From CAWALV01 sp963782965 (GTDB taxonomy: Bacteria > Actinomycetota > Actinomycetes > Acidothermales > Acidothermaceae): 64,000 nt of DNA. The DNA lies in the NCBI GenBank assembly GCA_963782965.1, contig CAWALV010000006.1:558001-622000 (forward strand), given 5' to 3'. Below the pieces are notes generated by a model. It was given only the letters and a program-made list of their open reading frames with translations, was not told the DNA's origin and did not search any database. Below are positions 48,703-56,976 of this stretch, piece by piece. Each line of letters starts with the position of its first letter. Position 1 is the first letter of the stretch. The position numbers and the translations under genes are program-made.

Positions 48703-51138
48703 TCAGCTGGCGCGTTCGCGAACCGCCTGGCCGAGGTCGAGGCGGCCGACCGCGCGAAGGCCCGGCCACTGTGACAGGGCCGAGACAGCGACGATGCACG
48801 CAGTGGCGATGATCAGCGTTGTCGGTCTGATGACAAGGCTCAGCTGGAACTGATCGTTGGAGTAACTCGCCAGGAACGCGCGACCGCCGAGGAGCCCGAT
48901 CGCCAGCCCGGGCACGACACCGAGCAGCGTGACGAGCAGGTTCTCCGCCGCGATCAGTTCCGCGGTCGTCCGGCGCCCCACACCTCCCGCGCGCAACGTG
49001 GCGACTTCGCGGGTGCGTTCGACAATGTTCACTGACATCGTCGTGAAGATGATGGCAAATGCCATCATGCCGCCGAGCACGAGCATTGCACCGATGAACA
49101 CGTAGAAGAGCCCGCTGTACTGCCGGTAGGTCGTGTTCAGTGCTTGGGCATCTTCGTAGGCAGCGACGTTCGGTAGCCCATTCACCGCGCGGCGCACCGC
49201 AGCGTGGTCGGCCGTTGGTGAGAACTTCAGCAGCGCCGATGTGGGCGCCGCACCGCCGGTGAGCGACTGCGCCGTGGGTAGCGGTGCGTACACGAAAGTG
49301 CCCATCGGTTCGTCGAGGAAGCCGGCGATCCTTGCGACGTGACTCTTGCCTGCGACGACGAGGTTGACCGTCGAACCACGACGTACACCGAGCTTGCTGC
49401 GAACGGCTTGCCCGACCAGTACGTCGCCGTCCGCCAGCGTGGAGAATGTCGTGCTGCCGCCGCCGGCCACCTCGAACCCGTGCATCGTGGTGTCGGCGGG
49501 CAATCCGATCAGTGCGGTCGCGTACGAAGCGGTAGGGTCGGCGGGATTCACGAGCGACACCGGCGCTTGCAGCTCCGGCTCGGCCGCGACCACGCCCGGG
49601 ACCGCCTTCAACGACGCCAGCACCGACGCGTCGACCGGTGTCGTCAGTTCCACCCGGGCGTCTTGCTTCGTCACGACATCGAACTGCTTGTGCAGCAGCG
49701 CGTTGATCGTGTCGAGCATGGTCCACGACGTCAAGATGACGAGCAGCGAGAGCACGACGCCGACCATGGTGAACGTGGTCCGACGGCGGTTGCGCCCGAC
49801 GTTGCGCAGCACGAGACGGACGCGCGCGGGCGCGCGCCGCAGCGGCGGAACGAGTCGCTCGAATGCGCTCGCGTGCCCGACCCGCGTTGCGGCGATGCCG
49901 CGCATCGCCCTCGCCGGATCGACGCGTGAGGCCGCGCGTGCGGGAGCGAGCGCCGCGATGCCGCCGGCGATGACGCCGAACGCGAGCCCGACGACGATCG
50001 TCGTCCAGCGGAAGCCGGCGATGACGGTCGACGTCTTAGGCAGATTGATCGCGCGGAGGTAGTAGTGGCTCAAGATGCCACCGGCGAACTCACCGACGAC
50101 GACGCCGGCGACCGCGCCGATCGCAGCCGCCGCCAGGCCGTAACTCAGGTAGTGGCCGAGGATCGTGCGACGGCGTACTCCCGAGGCGAGCAGCATGCCG
50201 ATGACTTCACGCTCGGAGTCGACGCGGCGCGTGAGCAGCACGTACGTCGCCATGCCCGCGGCGGTGAGAAAGAGGAGCGGGAAGAGGTACGACAACTCGC
50301 TGTAGCCGCTGATGTCCTCCTGCAACAGGGAGTTCGAAGGCTGCTGCGCGCGCGTCACGATGTCTGTTGCACCGAGGGAGCGCGCCATTTGTTCGACGCG
50401 GGTGAGCGTCGCACCTCCGGCGCCGGGGTCGAGCCGGATGAGCGCCTGCTGGGGGGCGGTCGGCGCAACCTGGTCGACGAACGGTTGCGGGGCGAACACA
50501 ACGCCGAAGTCGTCGGGCGTCGTCATGGGCTCCTGGCGGCTGCGCGCCGGCCACAGGTATTCCGCCGATGAGACGATGGCCGCGACCCGTAGTTCGCGCC
50601 AACCGTTCGCACCGAACACGCTGACATGGTCACCGGGCTTCAGGTGGAAGTGCTCCGCGACGTGGTGTTCGACTGCCACGTCGGACGCCGCCGTCGGGTA
50701 GGTGCCTTGCAGGATCGTCAACTTGTCGACGCTCGGCTGGCCCGAGGCGGGAACGCCAACCAGCCGGCCGCGCAGCTTGTCGGATCCGATGCGCAGCGGG
50801 AGGTCGGTCTGGGTTCGGGTGGAGACGGCGGCTATGCCGGACGACGAGGCGGCTCGCTGCGCGATCTGGGGCGCGGTCGGGCCGGTCACCCACACGTCGG
50901 CGAACTGTTCGTCGGCGAAGACCCGTGCATACGACGCTTTGAGGTTCTGGTAGGCGTCGTACGCCGCGGCGTACAGCATGACGCCGAGCAGCACCGCCAC
51001 GATGACGGCGGTGAACTGCGGCCATTGCCGGCGGATGTCGCGGATCAGCTTGCGGCGCAGTGTCGGGTGCCGACGTGCTGATCGGGCCGGTGCCGGCGCC
51101 TGTGCGGGCGTCGAGGCAGCTGTGGTGGTGGAGGTCAC
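48703..51138 (-). CDS. FtsX-like (MacB/LolC-type) ABC permease
   Basis: 811 residues with two FtsX-type modules. After a Thr/Ala/Pro-rich start, one membrane helix (FTAVIVAVLLGVMLYAAAY) and an extracytoplasmic domain (~40-240) lead to three helices around YLFPLLFLTAAGMATYVLL. The second module repeats the pattern (TMVGVVLSLLVILTSWTML ... LVLGGMMAFAIIFTTMSV ... LIIATACIVAVSAL). Segments REVATLRAGGVGRRTTAELI and EVIGMLLASGVRRRTILGHY are the FtsX coupling motifs. Likely exports lipids, peptides or drugs. The GTG start overlaps the stop of the ATPase gene (GTGA). Confidence 0.85.
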   Translation of the reverse strand: MTSTTTAASTPAQAPAPARSARRHPTLRRKLIRDIRRQWPQFTAVIVAVLLGVMLYAAAYDAYQNLKASYARVFADEQFADVWVTGPTAPQIAQRAASSSGIAAVSTRTQTDLPLRIGSDKLRGRLVGVPASGQPSVDKLTILQGTYPTAASDVAVEHHVAEHFHLKPGDHVSVFGANGWRELRVAAIVSSAEYLWPARSRQEPMTTPDDFGVVFAPQPFVDQVAPTAPQQALIRLDPGAGGATLTRVEQMARSLGATDIVTRAQQPSNSLLQEDISGYSELSYLFPLLFLTAAGMATYVLLTRRVDSEREVIGMLLASGVRRRTILGHYLSYGLAAAAIGAVAGVVVGEFAGGILSHYYLRAINLPKTSTVIAGFRWTTIVVGLAFGVIAGGIAALAPARAASRVDPARAMRGIAATRVGHASAFERLVPPLRRAPARVRLVLRNVGRNRRRTTFTMVGVVLSLLVILTSWTMLDTINALLHKQFDVVTKQDARVELTTPVDASVLASLKAVPGVVAAEPELQAPVSLVNPADPTASYATALIGLPADTTMHGFEVAGGGSTTFSTLADGDVLVGQAVRSKLGVRRGSTVNLVVAGKSHVARIAGFLDEPMGTFVYAPLPTAQSLTGGAAPTSALLKFSPTADHAAVRRAVNGLPNVAAYEDAQALNTTYRQYSGLFYVFIGAMLVLGGMMAFAIIFTTMSVNIVERTREVATLRAGGVGRRTTAELIAAENLLVTLLGVVPGLAIGLLGGRAFLASYSNDQFQLSLVIRPTTLIIATACIVAVSALSQWPGLRAVGRLDLGQAVRERAS

Positions 51139-51873
51139 CAGGTCACCTGCGCGGCGGGTTGCGGGGTCTCGTTGTGCTCGTCGGCCACGACGCTGCCCGA
51201 GCGCATGCGGACGACGCGGTCGGCCATCGCGGCGATCGCCTGGTTGTGGGTCACGATCAGGACCGTCCGGCCTTGCTCGTCGACGATTTTGCGAAGGAGT
51301 TGCAGGACGGCTCGACCCGTGTCGAGGTCGAGGAGATCCGGTCGGTTCGTCGGCGAGGAGCAACGGCGGTTGCTTGACGAGCGCCCGCGCGATCGCTACT
51401 CGTTGCTGCTGGCCGCCCGAGAGCTGCCCGGGGAAGTGGTCGGCGCGGTCGCTGAGGCCGACTTCGCGCAGCACCTCGTCGACGACGCCGGGTGCCGCCT
51501 TGCCGGTGAGTTCGGCGAGCACGGCGACGTTTTCTTTGGCGGTCAACGTGGCGATCAGGTTGAAGAACTGGAAGACGAACCCGACGACGTCGCGCCGGAC
51601 CTCGGTCAGCTCGTTCGAATCGAGGGCGGAGAGGTCGCGGCCGTCGACGACGATGCGACCCGAGGTTGGCCGCTCGATCCCGCCCAGGACGTTGAGCAGC
51701 GTCGTCTTGCCCGAACCGGAGGGGCCGAGGACGACGATGAACTCGCCCCGCCCGATCTGCAGATTGACGTCGCGCAGTGCATGGACGGCGGTGTCGCCGG
51801 TGCCGTACGTGCGGCAGACGCTGTCGAGCTCGGCGAGGGTCGTTCGCGGCTTCGCGGTGGCGGCGGCGGTCAT
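51135..51873 (-). pseudogene. MacB/LolD-type ABC ATPase with one frameshift
   Basis: Starts at ATG 51873. Walker A GPSGSGKTTLLNVLGG, VGFVFQFFNLIATLTAKENV, LSGGQQQRVAIARAL and LLLADEPTGS are intact. At about 51331-51338 an extra base breaks the frame. One frame over, the domain continues as LDLDTGRAVLQLLRKIVDEQ, with the switch His in VLIVTHNQAIAAMADRVV, and ends at TGA 51135, overlapping the permease start. Length is one base over a multiple of three. As written, the ATPase frame reads on into the permease, giving a false fusion. Decayed gene or sequence error. Confidence 0.8.
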
Positions 51874-52484
51874 CGGGTGCTGTCTCCTTCGGATTTGCGT
51901 GGGCGGGGCTTGGACGTAGCACCGAGCAACCGCGCCACCGGTTCGGCGAGCACTCGGGGGTCGACGTCCGGATCGATCATGCGATGGATGTAGATGCCGT
52001 CGAACGCGGCACCCAAGAGTGCGGCAGTGGCGTCGGGCTCGGGTGGGTTGGCAAGGTGGGAGGTGACCGTTCGCACCCAGCGCGCTGTGTCTGAACGCCA
52101 TTGGCTCAACATTTGCGCCAACTCGGCTCGCAAGACGTCGTCACGCCGGGCGGCGAGGAAAGCTTCGTACAGGAATATCGTGAGCCGCTCTTCCTGACCG
52201 GTGCCCGAGACCGCCTCGACCATCGCGCGGATGGCGTCACGGACGTCCGTCGCGTTCAGCAATTCCGCCATGGACGCTTCGGTGAGGACGGCGACGGCGT
52301 GTCGCACTGCGGCCCGCCGCAGCTCGTCGACGCTGCCGAAGTGGTAGTGCACCAGGCCCTGCGGCGAGCCCGCGGCATCGGCGACCGAGCGCGTCGTTAT
52401 GCCGCCCCAGCCGGCGCGGGCGCCGACCAGCACGGTCGCCTCGATGAGTTTCGCCCGCGTGGCGCTCGCGCCGCGCGGGGTCAC
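51870..52484 (-). CDS. TetR-family transcriptional regulator
   Basis: 204 residues. The N-terminal TetR HTH is RAKLIEATVLVGARAGWGGITTRSVADAAGSPQGLVHYHFGSVDELRRA, residues ~9-57. The C-terminal ligand/dimer domain ends with HRMIDPDVDPRVLAEPVARLL. It is the first gene of the operon tetR-ATPase-permease, with ATGA overlap to the ATPase, so it most likely represses its own transporter operon and responds to a transported compound. GTG 52484 begins the conserved part. Confidence 0.87.
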   Translation of the reverse strand: MTPRGASATRAKLIEATVLVGARAGWGGITTRSVADAAGSPQGLVHYHFGSVDELRRAAVRHAVAVLTEASMAELLNATDVRDAIRAMVEAVSGTGQEERLTIFLYEAFLAARRDDVLRAELAQMLSQWRSDTARWVRTVTSHLANPPEPDATAALLGAAFDGIYIHRMIDPDVDPRVLAEPVARLLGATSKPRPRKSEGDSTR

Positions 52485-52511
52485 CGCTGAGACCGTTCTT
52501 GAGCGACTGCC

Positions 52512-52556
52512 TTGGGCATGTGCCCAACTATGACCCGCCCGTTCGCCCGTTGTCAA
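52512..52556 (-). promoter_or_regulatory. Near-consensus promoter with palindromic operator for the TetR operon
   Basis: On the minus strand TTGACA (52551-52556) and CATAGT (52527-52532) are 18 bases apart. Immediately downstream of the -10 lies TTGGGCA-CA-TGCCCAA (52512-52527), 7-bp perfect arms with a two-base centre. The overlap of -10/+1 and palindrome is the usual layout of TetR autorepression. Confidence 0.7.
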
Positions 52557-52680
52557 CGGGTTTGGACGTGGCTTGTCGTCTCGGCCCGCCGTCGGGGGGC
52601 CGGGGACGGCTGTCGTCTCGCCGTCGGCCGGGCTCGGCGGATGGCTCTGCCGAACACTCTGCTCTGTTCCACCCAGGAAA

Positions 52681-52808
52681 CGGAGCAGCAACTCTGTTTC
52701 GCCCGTGCGGCAGAGCAGCAACTCTGTTTCGCCCGTGCGGCAGAGCAGCAACTCTGTTTCGCCCGTGCGGCAGAGCAGCAACTCTGTTTCGCCTGCGCAA
52801 CAGAGCAG
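52681..52808. repeat. 30-bp tandem array, four copies plus a fragment
   Basis: The unit CAGAGCAGCAACTCTGTTTC followed by GCCCGTGCGG repeats exactly every 30 bases from 52681 (first copy one base different), 52711, 52741 and 52771 (last third diverged), ending with CAGAGCAG at 52801. Each unit contains a small palindrome, CAGAG-CAGCAA-CTCTG. There are no unique spacers, so it is not a CRISPR. The period keeps frames open on both strands, but no ribosome binding site or family supports a gene. Confidence 0.9.
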
Positions 52809-52908
52809 ATTGTGTCGGGAAGGGCTCGGGAGTCGCAGGCACCGCGCAGATCCCTCGCCCGATGTGCGGCCGCGGCTCCCGCGTCGTCGCAGCCGCGCGC
52901 GCGTTCGG

Positions 52909-53556
52909 TCAAAGCGAGCGGTACAGGCCTTCCGCGTACGCCGTGCCGTAGTAGCGCTCGATCTCGTCCAGCGGCTGGTCGCTGCGCTCGTGCAGCTTCG
53001 CGATCTCGGCGCGTGATGGCACGGCGTCCGGCTCCCAGGTCTCCGGCCGCCAGAGTCCTGACCGCAAGAATGCCTTCGCGCAGTGGTAGAAGACCTGCTC
53101 CACATGAACGACGAGAGCGATGACCGGCCGGTGGCCCTTCACCACGAGCCGGTCGAAGAACGGTGCATCGCGGACGAGTTCGGCGCTGCCGTTGATCCGC
53201 AGCGTGTCGCCGCGACCAGGCAGCAGGTAGATGAGGCCCACGTGCGGGTTGGACAGCACGTTCCGGTAGCCGTCAGCACGCTTGTTCCCGGGCCGTTCGG
53301 GGATCGCGATGGTCGTGTCGTCGAGCACGAGCGTAAACCCGGGCGGATCGCCCTTCGGCGACACGTCGCAGGTGCCGTCGGCGCCCGACGTCGCCACCAG
53401 GCAGAACGGCGACCGGGCCAGCCACTGCTTGGCGTCGTCGTCGAGAGTCGGGCGGTCTTTGGCGGCCACCCGGCTGTTCGGATCACCGAGCAGCTCGCGC
53501 AGCTGAGCCTCGCTCTCGATCCTGGTGCCCATGTCGTGCGCACCCGTTGCCGGCAT
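52909..53556 (-). CDS. Pyridoxamine 5'-phosphate oxidase-family flavoprotein
   Basis: 215 residues of the split-barrel FMN-binding fold. Segments are LDDDAKQWLARSPFCLVATSGADG, CDVSPKGDPPGF (flavin phosphate contact), TTIAIPERPGNKRADGYRNVLSNP, VGLIYLLPGRGDTLRINGSAEL and VEQVFYHCAKAFLRSGLWRPETW. The late segment is typical of the MSMEG_1061-like branch. Activity on a specific substrate is unknown. ATG 53556 follows GGAGG; ATG 53532 is possible. Confidence 0.85.
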   Translation of the reverse strand: MPATGAHDMGTRIESEAQLRELLGDPNSRVAAKDRPTLDDDAKQWLARSPFCLVATSGADGTCDVSPKGDPPGFTLVLDDTTIAIPERPGNKRADGYRNVLSNPHVGLIYLLPGRGDTLRINGSAELVRDAPFFDRLVVKGHRPVIALVVHVEQVFYHCAKAFLRSGLWRPETWEPDAVPSRAEIAKLHERSDQPLDEIERYYGTAYAEGLYRSL

Positions 53557-53819
53557 GAACCGCACCTCCGCTCCGTCGTCGTCCGGCGCAAGCCTAGGCG
53601 CAGACCCGGCGACAGGGGCAGGCGTTCTCAAAGGGCGGGACGGCGCGGCCGGAGGTGCGGACGGCGAGGCGCACAACGCCGCGGCCGTGCGGCTCACCCG
53701 AACGGCTCAACGACGCGGGGCCGTCGAGGCGTCCAGCCGAGGCGGTCGGCTGCCGAGGTTGGGAACAAGGCCGTCTCGTCGGCGGCACAAAGTCGCCGGC
53801 GGCCCGTGAAGAGGTGTGC

Positions 53820-54563
53820 GTGCGAAACACGTGGCGTCGACTGCTCGAGCGTGCCGCCATGGCGGGCGCGCTCGCGACTCTGCTCGCCGCCCCCCTCGTC
53901 GCCGCACCGGCCGCGCACGCGCAGTCCGGAGCACAGCCGGCGCTCGCGCCCGCTGCCCGGGAGGACGCCGGCTCGGTCGTCGACTGCTCCGACCCGGCGC
54001 AGGCCGAATCTGCCCACGGCGCGTGCACATCCGTGAGACCCACGTTCTCGTGCGTGTGGGACAACGGTGGCGGGTCGTACACCGCCGTGCTCGGGTACTC
54101 CAACCCCTCGAAGTACACGCTGAAGTTGCCACCCGGAACCTGGGTGAACTCGTTCTACGGTCTGTTCGGGGATCCGCTCGATCGTGGCCAGCCCAGTACT
54201 TTTCCGCCCGGCAGCTACCCGACCGCCTTCACGGTCACCTGGACTCAGGCGTGGCCCTACACGACTCTTTGGGCGCTCGGCAGCCACCACATGATCGCGT
54301 TCTCATCCGGGAGCAAGCCCGCGTGCGCGACCCAGCCGGTGCCGATCGTGGCGAGCGTCGGGACGCTGGGCGCTGCCGCGCTCACGATGATGGTGATCTT
54401 CGGCATTGCGAACCGTCGAGCCGTGGCGCGCCAGCGGGCGGCGACGGCTGGGTCAGGCAAGCGTGGTCGGGGGGACCCCGGGCGCCGTCGTCGCGGTGGC
54501 TGCGTGGTCTCCGCGTACCCGGGCTTCGATGAGGGCCCCCCATTCGGCGACGAACCGCTCTAG
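53820..54563 (+). CDS. Secreted/membrane-anchored protein of unknown function
   Basis: 247 residues. GTG 53820 lies five bases after GAAGAGG. A signal peptide (RRLLERAAMAGALATLLAAPLVAAPAAHAQS) is followed by an extracytoplasmic domain (~60-190) with four Cys and many aromatic residues (TFSCVWDNGGGSYTAVLGYSN, TWTQAWPYTTLWALGSHHM). A C-terminal membrane helix (IVASVGTLGAAALTMMVIFG) and a basic tail follow. The final 37 codons overlap the convergent glycosyltransferase gene. I know no family. Confidence 0.65.
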   Translation: MRNTWRRLLERAAMAGALATLLAAPLVAAPAAHAQSGAQPALAPAAREDAGSVVDCSDPAQAESAHGACTSVRPTFSCVWDNGGGSYTAVLGYSNPSKYTLKLPPGTWVNSFYGLFGDPLDRGQPSTFPPGSYPTAFTVTWTQAWPYTTLWALGSHHMIAFSSGSKPACATQPVPIVASVGTLGAAALTMMVIFGIANRRAVARQRAATAGSGKRGRGDPGRRRRGGCVVSAYPGFDEGPPFGDEPL

Positions 54564-55487
54564 GCCGAACCGGGTGCGGGCTGTCTCCTTTGCGCCGACC
54601 GAAAGGTGCGCTGCCTCGTCCTTGTCACACAGGAGCCGACGTAGCGGCGGAACGAGCTTTCCAGGATCGGTCACGACGTAGCCGTTGACACCGTTCGTGA
54701 CGACCGTCGACAACTCCGTCGTGGCGAGTCCCACGACGGGCAGCCCCAACGCCAGCGCTTCGCATACCGCGAGCCCGAGAGACGTGTACCGGATGGGGTT
54801 GAAGAACACCCGGTAGGAAGGCAACCGCTGGTGGAGTTGGCGCGGCGGTACGTCGCCCACCCATCGCGGGTGCGGCTCGCCGTTCAGCCCGGCAAGGTCG
54901 ACGGGCAACCGCGCGGCGACCCGGTCGAAGATGTCTGACCCGAGGCGGCGGCCCCGCTGGTAGAGGTTGTTCACGACTGTCACGGCGAGCGGCCGGTCAC
55001 CGGTCCACGGCAAGTCGGGGACGGCTACGCCGTGCTCTACCACGGCGGACGGCGTGATGCCGGCGTCCCACATCAGGGCGTTGAACGGCGTCACGTGCAC
55101 CAGCAGGGCGTCGGGATCCTGTACGAAGTGCAGTGCGTCGTTCGGCCAGGCCCGCGGTGGATCATGCTCGAGGTGGATGCGCGGCAACTCCTCGACGCGC
55201 CGACCGAGGAGTTCGTGGCGGTCGACCTCCCAGTTGCGGCGACTTTGGGTGAGAACGAGATCGAGTTCGAGCTGGGCGACGTCGGGCGCCGCGACCTCGA
55301 TCACGTTGTCCGGCCACTCGAACCTCGCACCACGACCGACGTATCCGGCATCTCGTTCGGGCCGCACCGGCAACACCCACGTCACGGGTACGTGGCTGAG
55401 GTAGTTGAGGTAGGAGCCGTGCACGTGCCAGGTCAGCACCCGCAACGGACGACGCACCTGCCCTCGCGGCACCACAACGATCGGCAC
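54453..55487 (-). CDS. GT4-type glycosyltransferase
   Basis: 344 residues, GT-B fold. The N-terminal half includes VLTWHVHGSYLNYLSHVPVTW and HEPPRAW-like HDPPRAWPNDALHFV. The C-terminal half has the nucleotide-sugar region VFFNPIRYTSLGLAVCEALALGLPVVGLATTELSTVV, with the conserved Glu and the GLPVV loop, then NGYVV. Acceptor and sugar are not predictable. Its 3' end overlaps the convergent secreted-protein gene by 111 bases. Confidence 0.83.
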   Translation of the reverse strand: MPIVVVPRGQVRRPLRVLTWHVHGSYLNYLSHVPVTWVLPVRPERDAGYVGRGARFEWPDNVIEVAAPDVAQLELDLVLTQSRRNWEVDRHELLGRRVEELPRIHLEHDPPRAWPNDALHFVQDPDALLVHVTPFNALMWDAGITPSAVVEHGVAVPDLPWTGDRPLAVTVVNNLYQRGRRLGSDIFDRVAARLPVDLAGLNGEPHPRWVGDVPPRQLHQRLPSYRVFFNPIRYTSLGLAVCEALALGLPVVGLATTELSTVVTNGVNGYVVTDPGKLVPPLRRLLCDKDEAAHLSVGAKETARTRFGLERFVAEWGALIEARVRGDHAATATTAPGVPPTTLA

Positions 55488-55595
55488 GACCGCAGCGTTA
55501 CCCCCGCCGAGGGATCAGAAACGACCCCGCGCCGCCCAGCGTTGTGGGGCCGGGCCCAAGGGGGCGCGGCCCCACAACGATCGTGTGCCGGACGC

Positions 55596-56783
55596 TCAGC
55601 CGCGTGCGCCTGCCGAACCGTCGTCCGACTTCGGCATTGCCCGGAGAACTCCGACCAGGCCGTGCGACTCGTGATCCGGCCCGGCGGAGAAGAGGATCGA
55701 CCCCGGGTCGGCCGCTACTCCGTTGCCGGGCAAGAGGGCCCAGAGGCCGTCGATCACGACCGGTTCGTGGTTCGCGTCGCGCAGCGTGCCCATGGGGCGT
55801 CCGTTCTCGGCGTTGTAGGCGTGGATCCGGCCGTCGCCGAAGTTGCCGACGAGGAGAGAGCCGGCCAGCTTGCCCCACGACGCGGGTGCGATTGCGAGGC
55901 CCCACGGCGAGTTGAGGTCGCGACGTTCGACGAGTCGCTTGTGCAGGTGGCCCTTCGTGTCGTACACGTCGACGAAGCCGTGACCGTGTCCGGCAACATC
56001 GTCGGTCTTGTCGGCGTCCTGCTCGGCGTAGGTGACATAAAGCATCCCGCCCAGAGCGGCGACGTTGAAGGGCGCGTAACCGCGCGGGATGTGCTTGTCG
56101 ACGAATGCGCCATCCCAGTGCTGCATCGCAAAGCTGCTGTCGAAGACGTCGATCGTGCCGTGACTGAAGTCGGCCGCGTACAGGTAGTCGGCACCGTCGG
56201 CGCTGGCAAGCGCCAGGCCCTTGAAGACCGCACCGTCGACCTGTGCGGCGGACACCGCTCGGGTTGAGGGCGGTGTTGCCGTCGCAGGCACGGCGGGGTT
56301 CCACCCGGTGATCCGGCCCGACTCCGAGGCGAAGATGAACCGTGCCGGGCCGGCGGCATCCCCGTCGTGCACCATGAACTCCGTGCTCGACGGGTTGAAG
56401 ACCTGCCCGGTCGGCGCGCCCCAGGGGATCGAGACCGTCAACGCAACCTTGGTCAGTGACGGCGTCGTCGTCCCGTTGCGGTACAAGGTCGACACGTCCG
56501 TGCCGTTGTCCGAAACCCACACCGGGGTCGGTGCTGCGCCGGTGCCAAAGGACATACCCCAGGGGTTCACGAGGCTCGGGTCGACCAGCGGCGCCCACCC
56601 CGGCCGGTCGGCAACGAGGTTGGTCTGTTGGACCGCGATCTGCCCTGACGAGCCGGCGGCGCTCGCGACCCCGGCGGACGACAGCACGAGACCTGCGGCG
56701 ATTGTCGCCGACGCGCTCGCGGTGAATATCGGCTTTTTGCGTCGTGCTGGCTTCACCGGCACGGCATCGCAGGAGTCACGCAT
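55596..56783 (-). CDS. TIGR03118-family secreted beta-propeller-like protein
   Basis: 395 residues. ATG 56783 has GAGAGGAG five bases upstream. A signal peptide ends near FTASASATIAAGLVLSSAGVASAAG. The mature part matches the TIGR03118 group: QTNLVADRPGWAPLVDPSLVNPWGMSFG, VSDNG, FASESGRITGWNP, YLYAADFSHGTIDVFD, YAPFNVAALGGMLYVTYAEQD, DLNSPWGLAIAP, LLVGNFGDGRIHAYN and LWALLPGNG. NHL-like repeats suggest a propeller. Function unknown. Exported. Confidence 0.85.
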   Translation of the reverse strand: MRDSCDAVPVKPARRKKPIFTASASATIAAGLVLSSAGVASAAGSSGQIAVQQTNLVADRPGWAPLVDPSLVNPWGMSFGTGAAPTPVWVSDNGTDVSTLYRNGTTTPSLTKVALTVSIPWGAPTGQVFNPSSTEFMVHDGDAAGPARFIFASESGRITGWNPAVPATATPPSTRAVSAAQVDGAVFKGLALASADGADYLYAADFSHGTIDVFDSSFAMQHWDGAFVDKHIPRGYAPFNVAALGGMLYVTYAEQDADKTDDVAGHGHGFVDVYDTKGHLHKRLVERRDLNSPWGLAIAPASWGKLAGSLLVGNFGDGRIHAYNAENGRPMGTLRDANHEPVVIDGLWALLPGNGVAADPGSILFSAGPDHESHGLVGVLRAMPKSDDGSAGARG

Positions 56784-56909
56784 GACTGCTCCTCTCACAA
56801 GGGAGGGCCGGGGTTCCCGGCTCGGACCGGCCCACGCTGCAATACGGAACCGTGGCCGCTCCGGTTCAGCTGAACGCGCGTGTCGCTGCACCCGAACGGC
56901 TGCGACGCG

Positions 56910-56960
56910 CTGCGCCGGATGCCAGCCGCCCACTGCGCCGGATGCCAGCCGCCCACTGCG
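56910..56960. repeat. 23-bp tandem duplication between TIGR03118 gene and qcrB
   Basis: CTGCGCCGGATGCCAGCCGC followed by CCA occurs twice in tandem (56910-56932 and 56933-56955), followed by the start of a third copy. It is in the intergenic region just after qcrB. Confidence 0.9.
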
Positions 56961-56976
56961 CGGAACGGGCGAGCGT

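Noticed and set aside
48703..52101. A single ~1130-residue ATPase-permease fusion protein
   Set aside because: The ATPase half loses its sequence after the Walker B motif and resumes one frame over, ending in a normal GTGA junction with the permease. The fusion is a frameshift artefact.
52681..52808. CRISPR array
   Set aside because: The 30-bp units are directly contiguous with no unique spacers, and no cas gene is nearby.
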